Below are positions 1 to 6,785 of a stretch of 27,722 nucleotides of DNA, in pieces; the stretch's first letter is position 1; every line of letters begins with the position of its first letter. The DNA comes from a virus, in the IMG/VR virus record IMGVR_UViG_3300044621_000681, positions 1-27,722 of that record; one strand, written 5' to 3'. Made by a program: the position numbers and the translations under genes. The notes beneath the pieces are model-generated. The model was not told where the DNA came from, searched no databases, and worked only from the letters and a program-made list of their open reading frames with translations.

Positions 1-1101
1 TTAAAAGCTGATAACGCAGTAGCGGTAGACAGTTTAAAATCAGAATTAGAAGAATTAAAATCTCAAGTTGCTGTAGTAAAAGATGCTGCTGACAAATTAG
101 AGGCAAAAAACAATCGTAAGACAATGAATGAAAATCAAGCAAAAGGGTTCAACGCATCCCTTGCTGAAGCAATCGAAAAGAATGCTGACAGTATCGCAAA
201 ATTAGGTCGTGGTGAACAGAAGCGTTCTGGCTTTATCTTAGACACTAAGGCAGTAGGCAACATGACAGAAGCAGTTAACTTAACAGGTGACATCCCAAGA
301 CAATATGCTCCTCAAGTATATGCTCTTCCTTCTCGTAAGGTGCATTTGAGAAGTTTATTACCAGTAGGAACTATTTCTACAGGTTTATTTACTTTCCCTA
401 AGGAATCAGGTGGTGAAGGTGATGTAGCTCCTCAAACACAAGGTAGTGCAAAAGCTCAAGTAGATTTCGATATCACAATGACTGATGCTCCTGCTCAATA
501 CATCGCTGGTTTCGTAAGAATCTCTCGTCAAATGTTAGATGATGTACCTGCTATGACCTCTTTCTTACAAGCTCGTTTGTTAGAGAAGTATTTATTAGCT
601 GAAGATGCTCAGTTATTGAACGGTAATGGTACTGCTCCTAACTTGACTGGTTTAACAATCAATGCTGCTGCTTTCAGTGGTGCTGCTACAGTTGATGTTG
701 AGCAATTAGTACAAGCTATTGCACAGGTTTCTGCTAGTAACTATTCTGCTAATGGTATCTTAATCAACCCAACTGATTGGGCTGCTATCATGAATACTAA
801 GAATACTAACGCTGCTTATAGCCTTCCAGGTTCTACAGTTGTTACTACTGATGGTACTGTTACTATCGCTGGTATCCCTGTGTTCCAATCTACAGCAATC
901 GCTGCTGATAAGTTCTTAGTAGGTGACTGGTCAATGGGTGCTCAAATCATGCAAAATCAAGGTATCTCTGTTCAGTTCTCTGAAATGGATAGCGATAACT
1001 TCCAAAAGAACTTGATTACTGTGAGAGTTGAAGCTCGTATTGCATTCCCTATCTACTACAACAGTGCGTTTGTATACGGAGATTTCGGTAACGTAGCTTA
1101 A
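1..1101 (+). CDS. Major capsid protein, HK97 fold (5' partial)
   Basis: The reading frame is open from the first base, so the gene begins before the window; the Met at 124 is internal, not the start. The first 50 or so visible residues are a charged heptad-like helix (LKSELEELKSQV), as expected for the N-terminal delta/scaffold domain of HK97-type capsid proteins that is usually cleaved in maturation. From about residue 80 the chain looks like Phage_capsid-family shell protein: a conserved stretch around RQYAPQVYALPSRKVHLRSL, then alternating beta segments, an invariant-looking ARLLEKYLLAEDAQLLNGNGT helix-turn, and the C-terminal NLITVRVEARIAF strand. It forms the icosahedral shell. Codon use differs from the rest of the arm (many CGT, ATC, TTC and AAC codons), as expected of a very highly expressed gene. 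A strong terminator follows directly. The family call is from pattern recognition. Confidence 0.9.
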   Translation, partial: LKADNAVAVDSLKSELEELKSQVAVVKDAADKLEAKNNRKTMNENQAKGFNASLAEAIEKNADSIAKLGRGEQKRSGFILDTKAVGNMTEAVNLTGDIPRQYAPQVYALPSRKVHLRSLLPVGTISTGLFTFPKESGGEGDVAPQTQGSAKAQVDFDITMTDAPAQYIAGFVRISRQMLDDVPAMTSFLQARLLEKYLLAEDAQLLNGNGTAPNLTGLTINAAAFSGAATVDVEQLVQAIAQVSASNYSANGILINPTDWAAIMNTKNTNAAYSLPGSTVVTTDGTVTIAGIPVFQSTAIAADKFLVGDWSMGAQIMQNQGISVQFSEMDSDNFQKNLITVRVEARIAFPIYYNSAFVYGDFGNVA

Positions 1102-1122
1102 TCCTAGATTAATCTAAAATAC

Positions 1123-1153
1123 AAGGGGTAGCCTAAAAAGCTGCCCCTTTTTT
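1123..1153 (+). terminator. Intrinsic terminator after capsid gene
   Basis: A 10-base stem (aaggggtagc with gctgcccctt, one G-U pair) around a 7-base A-rich loop is followed by a run of T. It starts 22 bases after the capsid stop codon. It probably separates abundant capsid mRNA from the downstream head-tail genes. Confidence 0.85.
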
Positions 1154-1172
1154 ATGTCCGCTATATTTTAGT

Positions 1173-1180
1173 TATTTTTG
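1173..1180 (+). promoter_or_regulatory. Candidate Bacteroidota -7 box
   Basis: TATTTTTG matches the Bacteroidota -7 consensus TAnnTTTG exactly and lies between the capsid terminator and the next start codon at 1197. A transcript starting 4-7 bases downstream would have a leader of only about 10 bases. No clear TTG -33 element is visible at the usual distance, so this is a candidate only. Confidence 0.45.
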
Positions 1181-1196
1181 TAAAAACAATGGCATA

Positions 1197-1742
1197 ATGC
1201 AAATAGTAAGAGATATTACAACCACAGTAGCACCTTCAGCCACAGTGGTTACTTTAGCGGAAGCTAAGAATTACCTTAGAGTAGATTATAGTGAAGATGA
1301 TACTTTGATTACATCTTTAATCAATACAGCTCAAACAAGACTTGAGCAATATGCAGGTGTCGCTATGACTCCTAGAACTTTGAGAGTTGTAGCTTATGTA
1401 GATAGCTTTATAGAGTTGCCTTATGTTCCTACAAACACAATATCAGCAGTAGAATATTGGGATAGCACAGCTTGGGTAGCAATGTCTGTTGGGGATTACC
1501 AAGTATTAGGTGAAACAACTAAAAAAGTCTACATGACTAGCATTTACGATAACGAGTTTAGGTTCACTTACACTTGTGGTTATGCTACGACTCCTACAAC
1601 AATGAAGACTGCCCTTTTAAAGATGGTTTCAGACCTATACGAGTACAGAGAGTCTTCAGTTGAGGCAACCAAGCCTTCAGCTAATTTGCTGACCGCATAC
1701 GAGCTAATGAAGCCATTTAAACGCATAAACGTTATTTTATAA
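1197..1742 (+). CDS. Head-tail connector protein, gp6-like
   Basis: This 181-residue protein has the layout of the phage gp6-like head-tail connector family (Phage_connect_1). It has an N-terminal VTLAEAKNYLRVDYSEDDTLI helix pair, followed by ITSLINTAQTRLEQYAGVA, a beta-rich middle (FIELPYVPTNTISAVEYW), and a C-terminal helical segment (ALLKMVSDLYEYRES). Members form a ring under the portal that joins head to tail. Its place right after the capsid gene and before the adaptor gene is the canonical position. The start follows the weak promoter by about 17 bases. The stop codon overlaps the next ATG by one base (TAATG), which suggests coupled translation. Confidence 0.85.
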   Translation: MQIVRDITTTVAPSATVVTLAEAKNYLRVDYSEDDTLITSLINTAQTRLEQYAGVAMTPRTLRVVAYVDSFIELPYVPTNTISAVEYWDSTAWVAMSVGDYQVLGETTKKVYMTSIYDNEFRFTYTCGYATTPTTMKTALLKMVSDLYEYRESSVEATKPSANLLTAYELMKPFKRINVIL

Positions 1743-2062
1743 TGATAGGAAGATTAATGAATAGGATTACTTTTAATAGTAAGACTGGAGCTTCTGACGG
1801 TGCTGGTGGCTTTGTAAATACCCTAGCTGCTTATTATACTTGTTGGGCTGAGATTGTTACAGATAGTAATACTAGAACTAATATAGCTGGTACAGATGGC
1901 TTTGCTGCTGATATTACATTTAGAATCAGATATACAACATCTAAGGTATTTGATAAGAAACTGACAATTACCTTCCAAAACAAATTATATATGATAAATT
2001 CTATCATAAACGAAAATGATCGTAATAAATATTTTTTAATAGGTTGCTCAACACTAAAGTAA
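1742..2062 (+). CDS. Head-tail adaptor (SPP1 gp16-like joining protein)
   Basis: This is a small 106-residue beta-rich protein beginning MIGRLMNRITF, the usual opening of the phage head-tail joining family (Phage_H_T_join, related to SPP1 gp16). That family starts with a short loop, then a strand carrying R-x-R/T-x-F, then a conserved tryptophan strand (here YTCWAEIV), and ends in paired strands (KLTITFQNKLYMINSI, then NKYFLIGCSTLK). It seals or extends the connector ring after DNA packaging. It is joined to the genes on both sides by one-base TAATG overlaps, so all three are probably translated from one message. Confidence 0.8.
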   Translation: MIGRLMNRITFNSKTGASDGAGGFVNTLAAYYTCWAEIVTDSNTRTNIAGTDGFAADITFRIRYTTSKVFDKKLTITFQNKLYMINSIINENDRNKYFLIGCSTLK

Positions 2063-2550
2063 TGGCATCATTTACAATAGATACTAAGGCTTTAAACCAG
2101 ATACAAGATAAGTTTAAGAATTCAGCAGAATTATATAAGGCTTATGCAGTACAAGAGGTTAATAAAGCTGTAATGGCAATGCAAGTTGAAGCTACAGCAA
2201 AAGCAGGTAATTTGCCTAGAGTTAAATCTAAGGCGAAAAAACCATACGAAAGAACAGGTAATTTATCAAGAAGTATATCATCAACCCCTTATAAAAATGG
2301 ATATGCTTCATTCTCAATGGGTAATGAAACAGTTAAATATGCCCCTTATGTAGAATTTGGAACTGGTGGAGGTTTCCGTATACCTAATTATAAGTTTAGC
2401 ACAAGAAAACCTCTAAAGAATTTAGCTTCAGAATTTAAAGGCTCAGGATTAAGAAATTATAATATGAAATATAGACCATTCTTTTTCAACACATTTGATG
2501 AGAAATTTGCAACATTATTAAATACTTTAAAAAGCTTTAAAGTAAGATAA
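2062..2550 (+). CDS. HK97 gp10-like tail component
   Basis: This 162-residue protein resembles HK97 gp10/minor tail component family proteins. It has an N-terminal helix (ALNQIQDKFKNSAELYKAYAVQEVNKAVMAMQVEATAKAG), a basic segment with YERTGNLSRSIS (the typical tG-Lr-si motif), and a strand YAPYVEFGTGG (typical A-xYVEfGT). The C-terminus is basic (RPFFFNTFDEKF). I chose the ATG at 2062 because it overlaps the previous stop codon as TAATG, as the two upstream genes do. An upstream TTG at 2044 would add six residues but has no support. The protein acts at head-tail joining or tail completion. Confidence 0.8.
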   Translation: MASFTIDTKALNQIQDKFKNSAELYKAYAVQEVNKAVMAMQVEATAKAGNLPRVKSKAKKPYERTGNLSRSISSTPYKNGYASFSMGNETVKYAPYVEFGTGGGFRIPNYKFSTRKPLKNLASEFKGSGLRNYNMKYRPFFFNTFDEKFATLLNTLKSFKVR

Positions 2551-2571
2551 TCCTATATAAATATATTTCAT

Positions 2572-2579
2572 TAAATTTG
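2572..2579 (+). promoter_or_regulatory. Candidate -7 box before 50-codon gene
   Basis: TAAATTTG fits TAnnTTTG exactly and sits in one of the few real gaps of the late region (2551-2594), 16 bases before the ATG at 2595. No convincing -33 element was seen. It may boost transcription of the tail genes. Confidence 0.4.
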
Positions 2580-2594
2580 TACAAAATCAATACC

Positions 2595-2747
2595 ATGACA
2601 ATTACACTAAACGAAGAGCAGGTAAAACAATTAGACGCATTTATCCAAGAATTGCCAACTAAGTATGGTTTACCTTTAACTCAGTTCTTATCAAAGCTTG
2701 CTCAAGAGCAAAATCCTGAGGAAGTAAAAGAGGAAACGGAAGCTTAA
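2595..2747 (+). CDS. Small hypothetical protein (50 aa) in tail operon
   Basis: This short open frame begins ATG ACA ATT and encodes MTITLNEEQVKQLDAFIQEL, then a proline-containing turn, a second short helix (LTQFLSKLAQEQ) and an acidic tail (EEVKEETEA). It ends with TAATG, sharing one base with the next start, exactly as its neighbours do. A candidate -7 box and an A/C-rich leader lie in front. It looks like a two-helix acidic protein. Function is not recognised; its position between the gp10-like and tail-terminator-like genes suggests a role in tail assembly or simple co-expression. The start, overlap and leader support it being real. Confidence 0.65.
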   Translation: MTITLNEEQVKQLDAFIQELPTKYGLPLTQFLSKLAQEQNPEEVKEETEA

Positions 2748-3175
2748 TGAAAGATTGCGGATTAGCTATACGAAAGGCTTATGTAGATAAGTTAGCATCA
2801 CAAAGTTTTTCTTTGGGTGTTTACGATACTATTGCACCTGACGATGTAGAACCTCCGTTTTTACTCATAAGCAGTCAAACAACAGCAGAAAATAGCGACA
2901 AACAGAGTTATAACTTTGATGTTACTATTCAATTTGATGTTGTGTATAGAACCTTTAAGTCAGGTGAAGTAGGGCAGAAATCGGTAGACCAGTGGGCTAA
3001 CGAGTTGTTAGTGATCATAGGCGTTAATGTGCCAGATTACCCAAGTGCTTCTCCTGACTTTAAAATAGTTACTCGTAAGATGACAAGCAATATTGCTACA
3101 TTTGACTATGTAGATGAGGCTTATGTTTTTAGAAGAGTAATTACAATGGATCACTTTGTAACACAAATATTATAA
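2747..3175 (+). CDS. Tail terminator/completion protein (DUF3168-like)
   Basis: The 142-residue protein fits the alpha/beta layout of the DUF3168/gpU-like tail terminator group. It has an N-terminal helix (LAIRKAYVDKLA), a strand with PPFLLISSQTTAENSDKQSY and a central strand FDVTIQFDVVYRT. A helix SVDQWANELLVII follows, and a last paired-strand region (DFKIVTRKMTSN, then EAYVFRRVITMDHFV). Such proteins cap the head-proximal end of the tail tube. Its location immediately before the tail tube gene is canonical. The call is by layout and order, not by a diagnostic motif. Confidence 0.65.
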   Translation: MKDCGLAIRKAYVDKLASQSFSLGVYDTIAPDDVEPPFLLISSQTTAENSDKQSYNFDVTIQFDVVYRTFKSGEVGQKSVDQWANELLVIIGVNVPDYPSASPDFKIVTRKMTSNIATFDYVDEAYVFRRVITMDHFVTQIL

Positions 3176-3194
3176 AAAATTAAAATAAAATAAA

Positions 3195-3629
3195 ATGCCA
3201 ACAACAGGAATTTTTAACGGTACAAACCTAGTAGTTCTAGTAGGAACTGAAGTTGTAGCTCACTCTACATCTTGCTCTTTATCAGTAAGTGCTGACTTAC
3301 CAGATGCAACAACTAAATCAAGTGGTGGATGGGCTGATCAAATCGCAGGTTTGCGTTCTTGGTCTTTGACTACAGATGGTCTTACTACAGTTGAACCAAC
3401 AGGTACAAACTATGTAGTAGGAGATATTTTCTCTGCTTTAAACGGAAGAGGTGTAGTTACAGTTAAGTTTACTACAGTTACTGGTTCAACTCCAATAGTA
3501 GGCGACTTAATTTGGTCTGGTTCTGCATTTGTAGAAAGCTTAGATATTACTGCTGATATGGAATCTCCAGTTACTTACTCTGCTTCTTTTACAGGACAAG
3601 GTCAATTAACTCAGGCTACTAACGCATAA
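3195..3629 (+). CDS. Major tail tube protein
   Basis: This 144-residue beta-rich protein stands directly before the tail chaperone pair, the standard place for the tube subunit, and has TP901-1/lambda-V-type tube features. It opens with a GTNLVVLVGTEVV strand and a CSLSVSADLPDATTKSSGGW segment, then RSWSLTTDGL. The C-terminal strands are VVTVKFTTV, FVESLDITADMESPVTYSAS and FTGQGQL. Hexameric rings of this protein stack around the tape measure. The same fold reappears in the tip gene at 8772-9947, where the CS-xxVS, SWxxxxDG and xVSLQGSG-like blocks align. Its A-rich leader lacks a Shine-Dalgarno sequence. Confidence 0.85.
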   Translation: MPTTGIFNGTNLVVLVGTEVVAHSTSCSLSVSADLPDATTKSSGGWADQIAGLRSWSLTTDGLTTVEPTGTNYVVGDIFSALNGRGVVTVKFTTVTGSTPIVGDLIWSGSAFVESLDITADMESPVTYSASFTGQGQLTQATNA

Positions 3630-3650
3630 TAACACCAAAAACACCAAAAT

Positions 3651-4022
3651 ATGAGAGGACATTTTGAACTATCCCTAAGCGATGGGACTAAGATACCTAT
3701 GAGGTTTTGTACATGGTCTTTAAAAAGATTCTGTCAACTACAGGGTATAGGACCATCGGATATATCAGAAGCATTATCAGGTAATCAGTCTTTAGATGCT
3801 ATTACTAATTTGCTTAAATCAGCAGCAGAGTACCCATTGTATAGTCAAGGGATAACTCCAAGCTTTACAGACATAGAAGTATGTGATTGGATTGACGATA
3901 TGGGTGGATTAGGAAGTAAGAAGTTTCAAGATGTTATGGCTGCTCTTGCTGAAAGTATGAATAGTGGTGTTGAACAACCTACTAATAAGAAAGCTGCAAA
4001 AGACGCTGTAAAAAAAAATTAG
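3651..4022 (+). CDS. Tail assembly chaperone, G-type
   Basis: This 123-residue alpha-helical protein lies between tail tube and tape measure, the position of lambda G. It starts MRGHFELSLSDGTKIPMRF, has a helix LKRFCQLQGIG typical of this group (Phage_TAC-like), and ends in a lysine/alanine-rich tail encoded by a run of nine A residues just before the TAG. That A-run is the expected slippery site, allowing a minority of ribosomes to enter the -1 frame and make the longer GT product (about 226 residues). The proteins coat the tape measure during tail assembly and are not in the virion. The assignment rests on order, size and the frameshift layout. Confidence 0.8.
   Translation: MRGHFELSLSDGTKIPMRFCTWSLKRFCQLQGIGPSDISEALSGNQSLDAITNLLKSAAEYPLYSQGITPSFTDIEVCDWIDDMGGLGSKKFQDVMAALAESMNSGVEQPTNKKAAKDAVKKN
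4010..4016 (+). promoter_or_regulatory. Programmed -1 frameshift slippery site
   Basis: A AAA AAA (zero frame shown) fits the X XXY YYZ heptamer and is part of a nine-A run 4 bases before the G stop codon. In the -1 frame translation continues as K-L-E-W-I-D-I-E-R-Y-T-M-G-E-C. The -1 frame is open back to 3986. An 8-bp hairpin (4050-4057 with 4067-4074, loop 9 bases) lies 33 bases downstream, farther than usual for a stimulator, so its role is unsure. Confidence 0.75.
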
Positions 4023-4330
4023 AGTGGATTGATATTGAAAGATATACAATGGGGGAGTGCCAAGTGCTTCCCCATTTGTTTTGGGATATGACGATGGCTG
4101 AGTTAGATTTTATTTGGTATGGTTACCGTCATAAAGAAGAACAAGAATGGATAAGAGCAAGATGGCAGACTACTCTTTTAATTAATATGCAATTACCAAA
4201 AGGTAAAAAGATTAAACCAAATGAGCTTTTACCACTTGACTGCGATAATCGTAACTTTGTGAAGCAAAGAGTGATGACACCTGAAGAGCTTAAAGAGGTC
4301 TTAAAAAAATACGATAATATAAAGAAATAG
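4016..4330 (+). CDS. Tail assembly chaperone T domain (made by -1 frameshift)
   Basis: This -1 frame region is open from 3986; the coordinates given start at the base re-read after slippage. An internal ATG at 4049 exists, but the residues before it (LEWIDIERYT) continue the protein sensibly, which favours synthesis as a GT fusion with the upstream gene. The T part is about 104 residues, rich in Trp and basic residues (FWDMTMAELDFIWYGYRHKE, then EQEWIRARWQT). The motif of an aspartate-rich start followed by a W-x-G-x-x-K/R-x-E segment is common to T domains that contact the tape measure or tube. Only 4 bases separate it from the tape measure gene. Confidence 0.8.
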   Translation, partial: KLEWIDIERYTMGECQVLPHLFWDMTMAELDFIWYGYRHKEEQEWIRARWQTTLLINMQLPKGKKIKPNELLPLDCDNRNFVKQRVMTPEELKEVLKKYDNIKK

Positions 4331-4334
4331 GATA

Positions 4335-6785
4335 ATGGCAGATAATCAAGTAGACTTAAAATTAAACCTCGATTTCAAAGGGGTTAATGATGCGTTATAT
4401 CAGATGATTGGTGATTTTAAAGGCACCGATAAAGAATTTGAAAAAATTGCTGCTAGTATACAAAAAAATGCTAATAAGCTAGAAGCTGCTATTTTGGTTT
4501 TTGGTCCTGCTTCAAAACAAGCTGCTAGTGCTCAAAAAGCTTTACAAGCTAATATGTTATCTCTTGTTGCAAATGGGGTTAATCCACAAATTGCAGCTAT
4601 TGCTACTTTGTCGCAAAATTATAATTCATTAAATGGTATTTTAGCAACAACTCAATCAGCTACAAATGGAGCTACATCTGCAATAGGTAATAGTGGAAAT
4701 AGTTTAAAACAATCAAATAAACAATGGTCTGCATTAGCTTTAGTTGTACAAGATTTGCCTTATGGATTTAGAGGTATTCAAAATAACTTACCTGCTTTAT
4801 TTGGTAGTTTAGCAACTGGTGCTGGTGCTGCATATTTTGCATTTTCCGCAGTTGTAGCAGTTATAACTGCAATGGATATGGGTCTTATTAAATTTGGTAA
4901 CTCTGTAAAACTTACTACAGATTATTCAAAAGAAGCAGCCGATACATATGCAACAGAAACAGTACAATTAGATTCTCTTTATAGAGTTTCACAGGATGTA
5001 ACTGTATCAATGGATGATAGACTAAGTGCTGCTCAATCTCTTATAAAAGAATATCCAGGATTATTAGAAAGTTATTCTGCTGAGGATATTGCTCTTGGAA
5101 AAGCTGCTGAATCTTATGATAAGTTAAGAGAAGCTGTTTGGGCATATGCAAAAGTAAAAGCTGCTGAAAAAGTTTTAATTGAACTTGGAGGGAAGCAAAA
5201 TGAACTTACAATTAAGCAAAATAAAGTTACAGCTCAACAAAATAAAGCAGATATAAAAGCTTTAACAGCTGTAAATTATGCGATGTATAATAATCTTAGT
5301 ATTACTGAGCAATTTTATAAGTTTGTAAATGATTTACCTGTAAACGGAGCATTTGGACCTATTGTAAATGCTTTGCCAGAAATGCAAAAGACCACAGAAT
5401 TATTAAGTGGTATTAAAAAAGAGCAAGAAGACTTAAACGATGAAACTAAGCTTTATCAAGATATAATAGATAATAATATAGTATTTGCTAAATTATTTGA
5501 AGATAGTAAAACTGGTGGCAAAAAAGGAGCTAAAGAAAAAGTAGATACATCTGCATTAGATAATTTAAAAACACAACAAAAAATATATAAGGATGATTTA
5601 GATATGTTTTTTTATTATGGTAGTTTGATTATTAATGAAGAAGAAAGAATTGCTAAAGAAAGAGCAAGAATAGAAGGTACTTTAGGAAAGGAATTAGCTA
5701 ATATTGAATCCAATTATGAAGGTCAAAGGATTATAAATAAACAGGAATTTGGTAGAAAATTAATGGAACAGGCTGATAAAAATACCAAATCTCTTGAAAA
5801 TAGTGAAAAAGAAAGTAATGCTAAGATTTTAAATGATACTAAATCATTTTATGATAATTTAAAATTATATTCATCTGATAATTTGGATCAACAAATTATA
5901 AATTTAGGTTTAGAACAACTTGCATATGACCAATTACTTGATTTAAAAATTATTTCTGATACAGAATATGCAAATAAATCTGCTCAAATTTATAAAGATT
6001 TAAATGATATTAAGAATAAGCAAGATACAGCTTTATATAAAGAAAATATTAAAAATGTTCAATTAGCATTACAACAAACTTTAAAAGCAACAAGGGGAAA
6101 TTATAACGCACAAAAGGAAGCTTATCAATTAGCTATAGATAAACTAAAAGAGAAAAAAGCGGCTTTAGACGCAGCTGGAAAATCAGCTGTAGAATATGAT
6201 AATGCAATAAATAATTTAGAAGCTGGAATGGGTGGATTAGTTGATCCATTAGAGCAGTTAGCTCAAACACTACAAAGCACATTCAATCAATTAAATATTG
6301 ATATGCTGACAGCATTTGGACAACAATTAGGAGAATTAATGTCAGGTAAAGAATTTGATTTTACAAAATTAGGTACAATATTAGCAGATGCTTTATCATC
6401 AATAGGTAAAGCACTGATTGCTTATGCTGTTACTAATGGTGCAGTTGCTGAGTTATTTAAGAATCCTGCTACATGGCCCCTAGCTATTGCTGCTGGTATT
6501 GCAGCAGTTGCAGCAGGATCTGCTTTAAAGAATAAATTAAGTAGTCAAAAAGCTACTGCATTTGCTAATGGTGGTATCGTATCAGGACCAACTATGGGTC
6601 TTGTAGGAGAATATCCAGGTGCTGCTAATAACCCTGAGGTTATCGCACCTTTAGATAAATTAAAATCAATGATTGGTGGAGGAGGAGGTGGTACATTTGT
6701 ACTTAGAGGACAAGATTTATTATTGGCTACAAATAGAGCACAAAAGGCATCTAATCTTAAAGGACAAAATATTAGCTTAGCATAA
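4335..6785 (+). CDS. Tape measure protein
   Basis: At 816 residues this is the long helical protein that sets tail length. It has an N-terminal coiled-coil region, a hydrophobic stretch at about 155-180 (LFGSLATGAGAAYFAFSAVV), and a long charged helical middle. A second hydrophobic region lies near residues 695-735 (KALIAYAVTNGAVAEL, then WPLAIAAGIAAVAAGSAL). The C-terminus carries FANGGIVSGPTMGLVGEYPG and NPEVIAPLDKLKSMI, characteristic of tape measure proteins in many phages. By the usual rule of about 0.15 nm per residue it predicts a tail near 120 nm, an estimate only. The last base of its TAA is the first of the next ATG. Confidence 0.9.
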   Translation: MADNQVDLKLNLDFKGVNDALYQMIGDFKGTDKEFEKIAASIQKNANKLEAAILVFGPASKQAASAQKALQANMLSLVANGVNPQIAAIATLSQNYNSLNGILATTQSATNGATSAIGNSGNSLKQSNKQWSALALVVQDLPYGFRGIQNNLPALFGSLATGAGAAYFAFSAVVAVITAMDMGLIKFGNSVKLTTDYSKEAADTYATETVQLDSLYRVSQDVTVSMDDRLSAAQSLIKEYPGLLESYSAEDIALGKAAESYDKLREAVWAYAKVKAAEKVLIELGGKQNELTIKQNKVTAQQNKADIKALTAVNYAMYNNLSITEQFYKFVNDLPVNGAFGPIVNALPEMQKTTELLSGIKKEQEDLNDETKLYQDIIDNNIVFAKLFEDSKTGGKKGAKEKVDTSALDNLKTQQKIYKDDLDMFFYYGSLIINEEERIAKERARIEGTLGKELANIESNYEGQRIINKQEFGRKLMEQADKNTKSLENSEKESNAKILNDTKSFYDNLKLYSSDNLDQQIINLGLEQLAYDQLLDLKIISDTEYANKSAQIYKDLNDIKNKQDTALYKENIKNVQLALQQTLKATRGNYNAQKEAYQLAIDKLKEKKAALDAAGKSAVEYDNAINNLEAGMGGLVDPLEQLAQTLQSTFNQLNIDMLTAFGQQLGELMSGKEFDFTKLGTILADALSSIGKALIAYAVTNGAVAELFKNPATWPLAIAAGIAAVAAGSALKNKLSSQKATAFANGGIVSGPTMGLVGEYPGAANNPEVIAPLDKLKSMIGGGGGGTFVLRGQDLLLATNRAQKASNLKGQNISLA

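Noticed and set aside
124-126. ATG at 124 as the start of the capsid protein
   Set aside because: The frame is open to the left edge of the window and the preceding residues form the expected coiled coil.
2044-2061. TTG start adding six residues to the gp10-like protein
   Set aside because: The ATG at 2062 overlaps the upstream stop codon as TAATG, as at the two preceding junctions.
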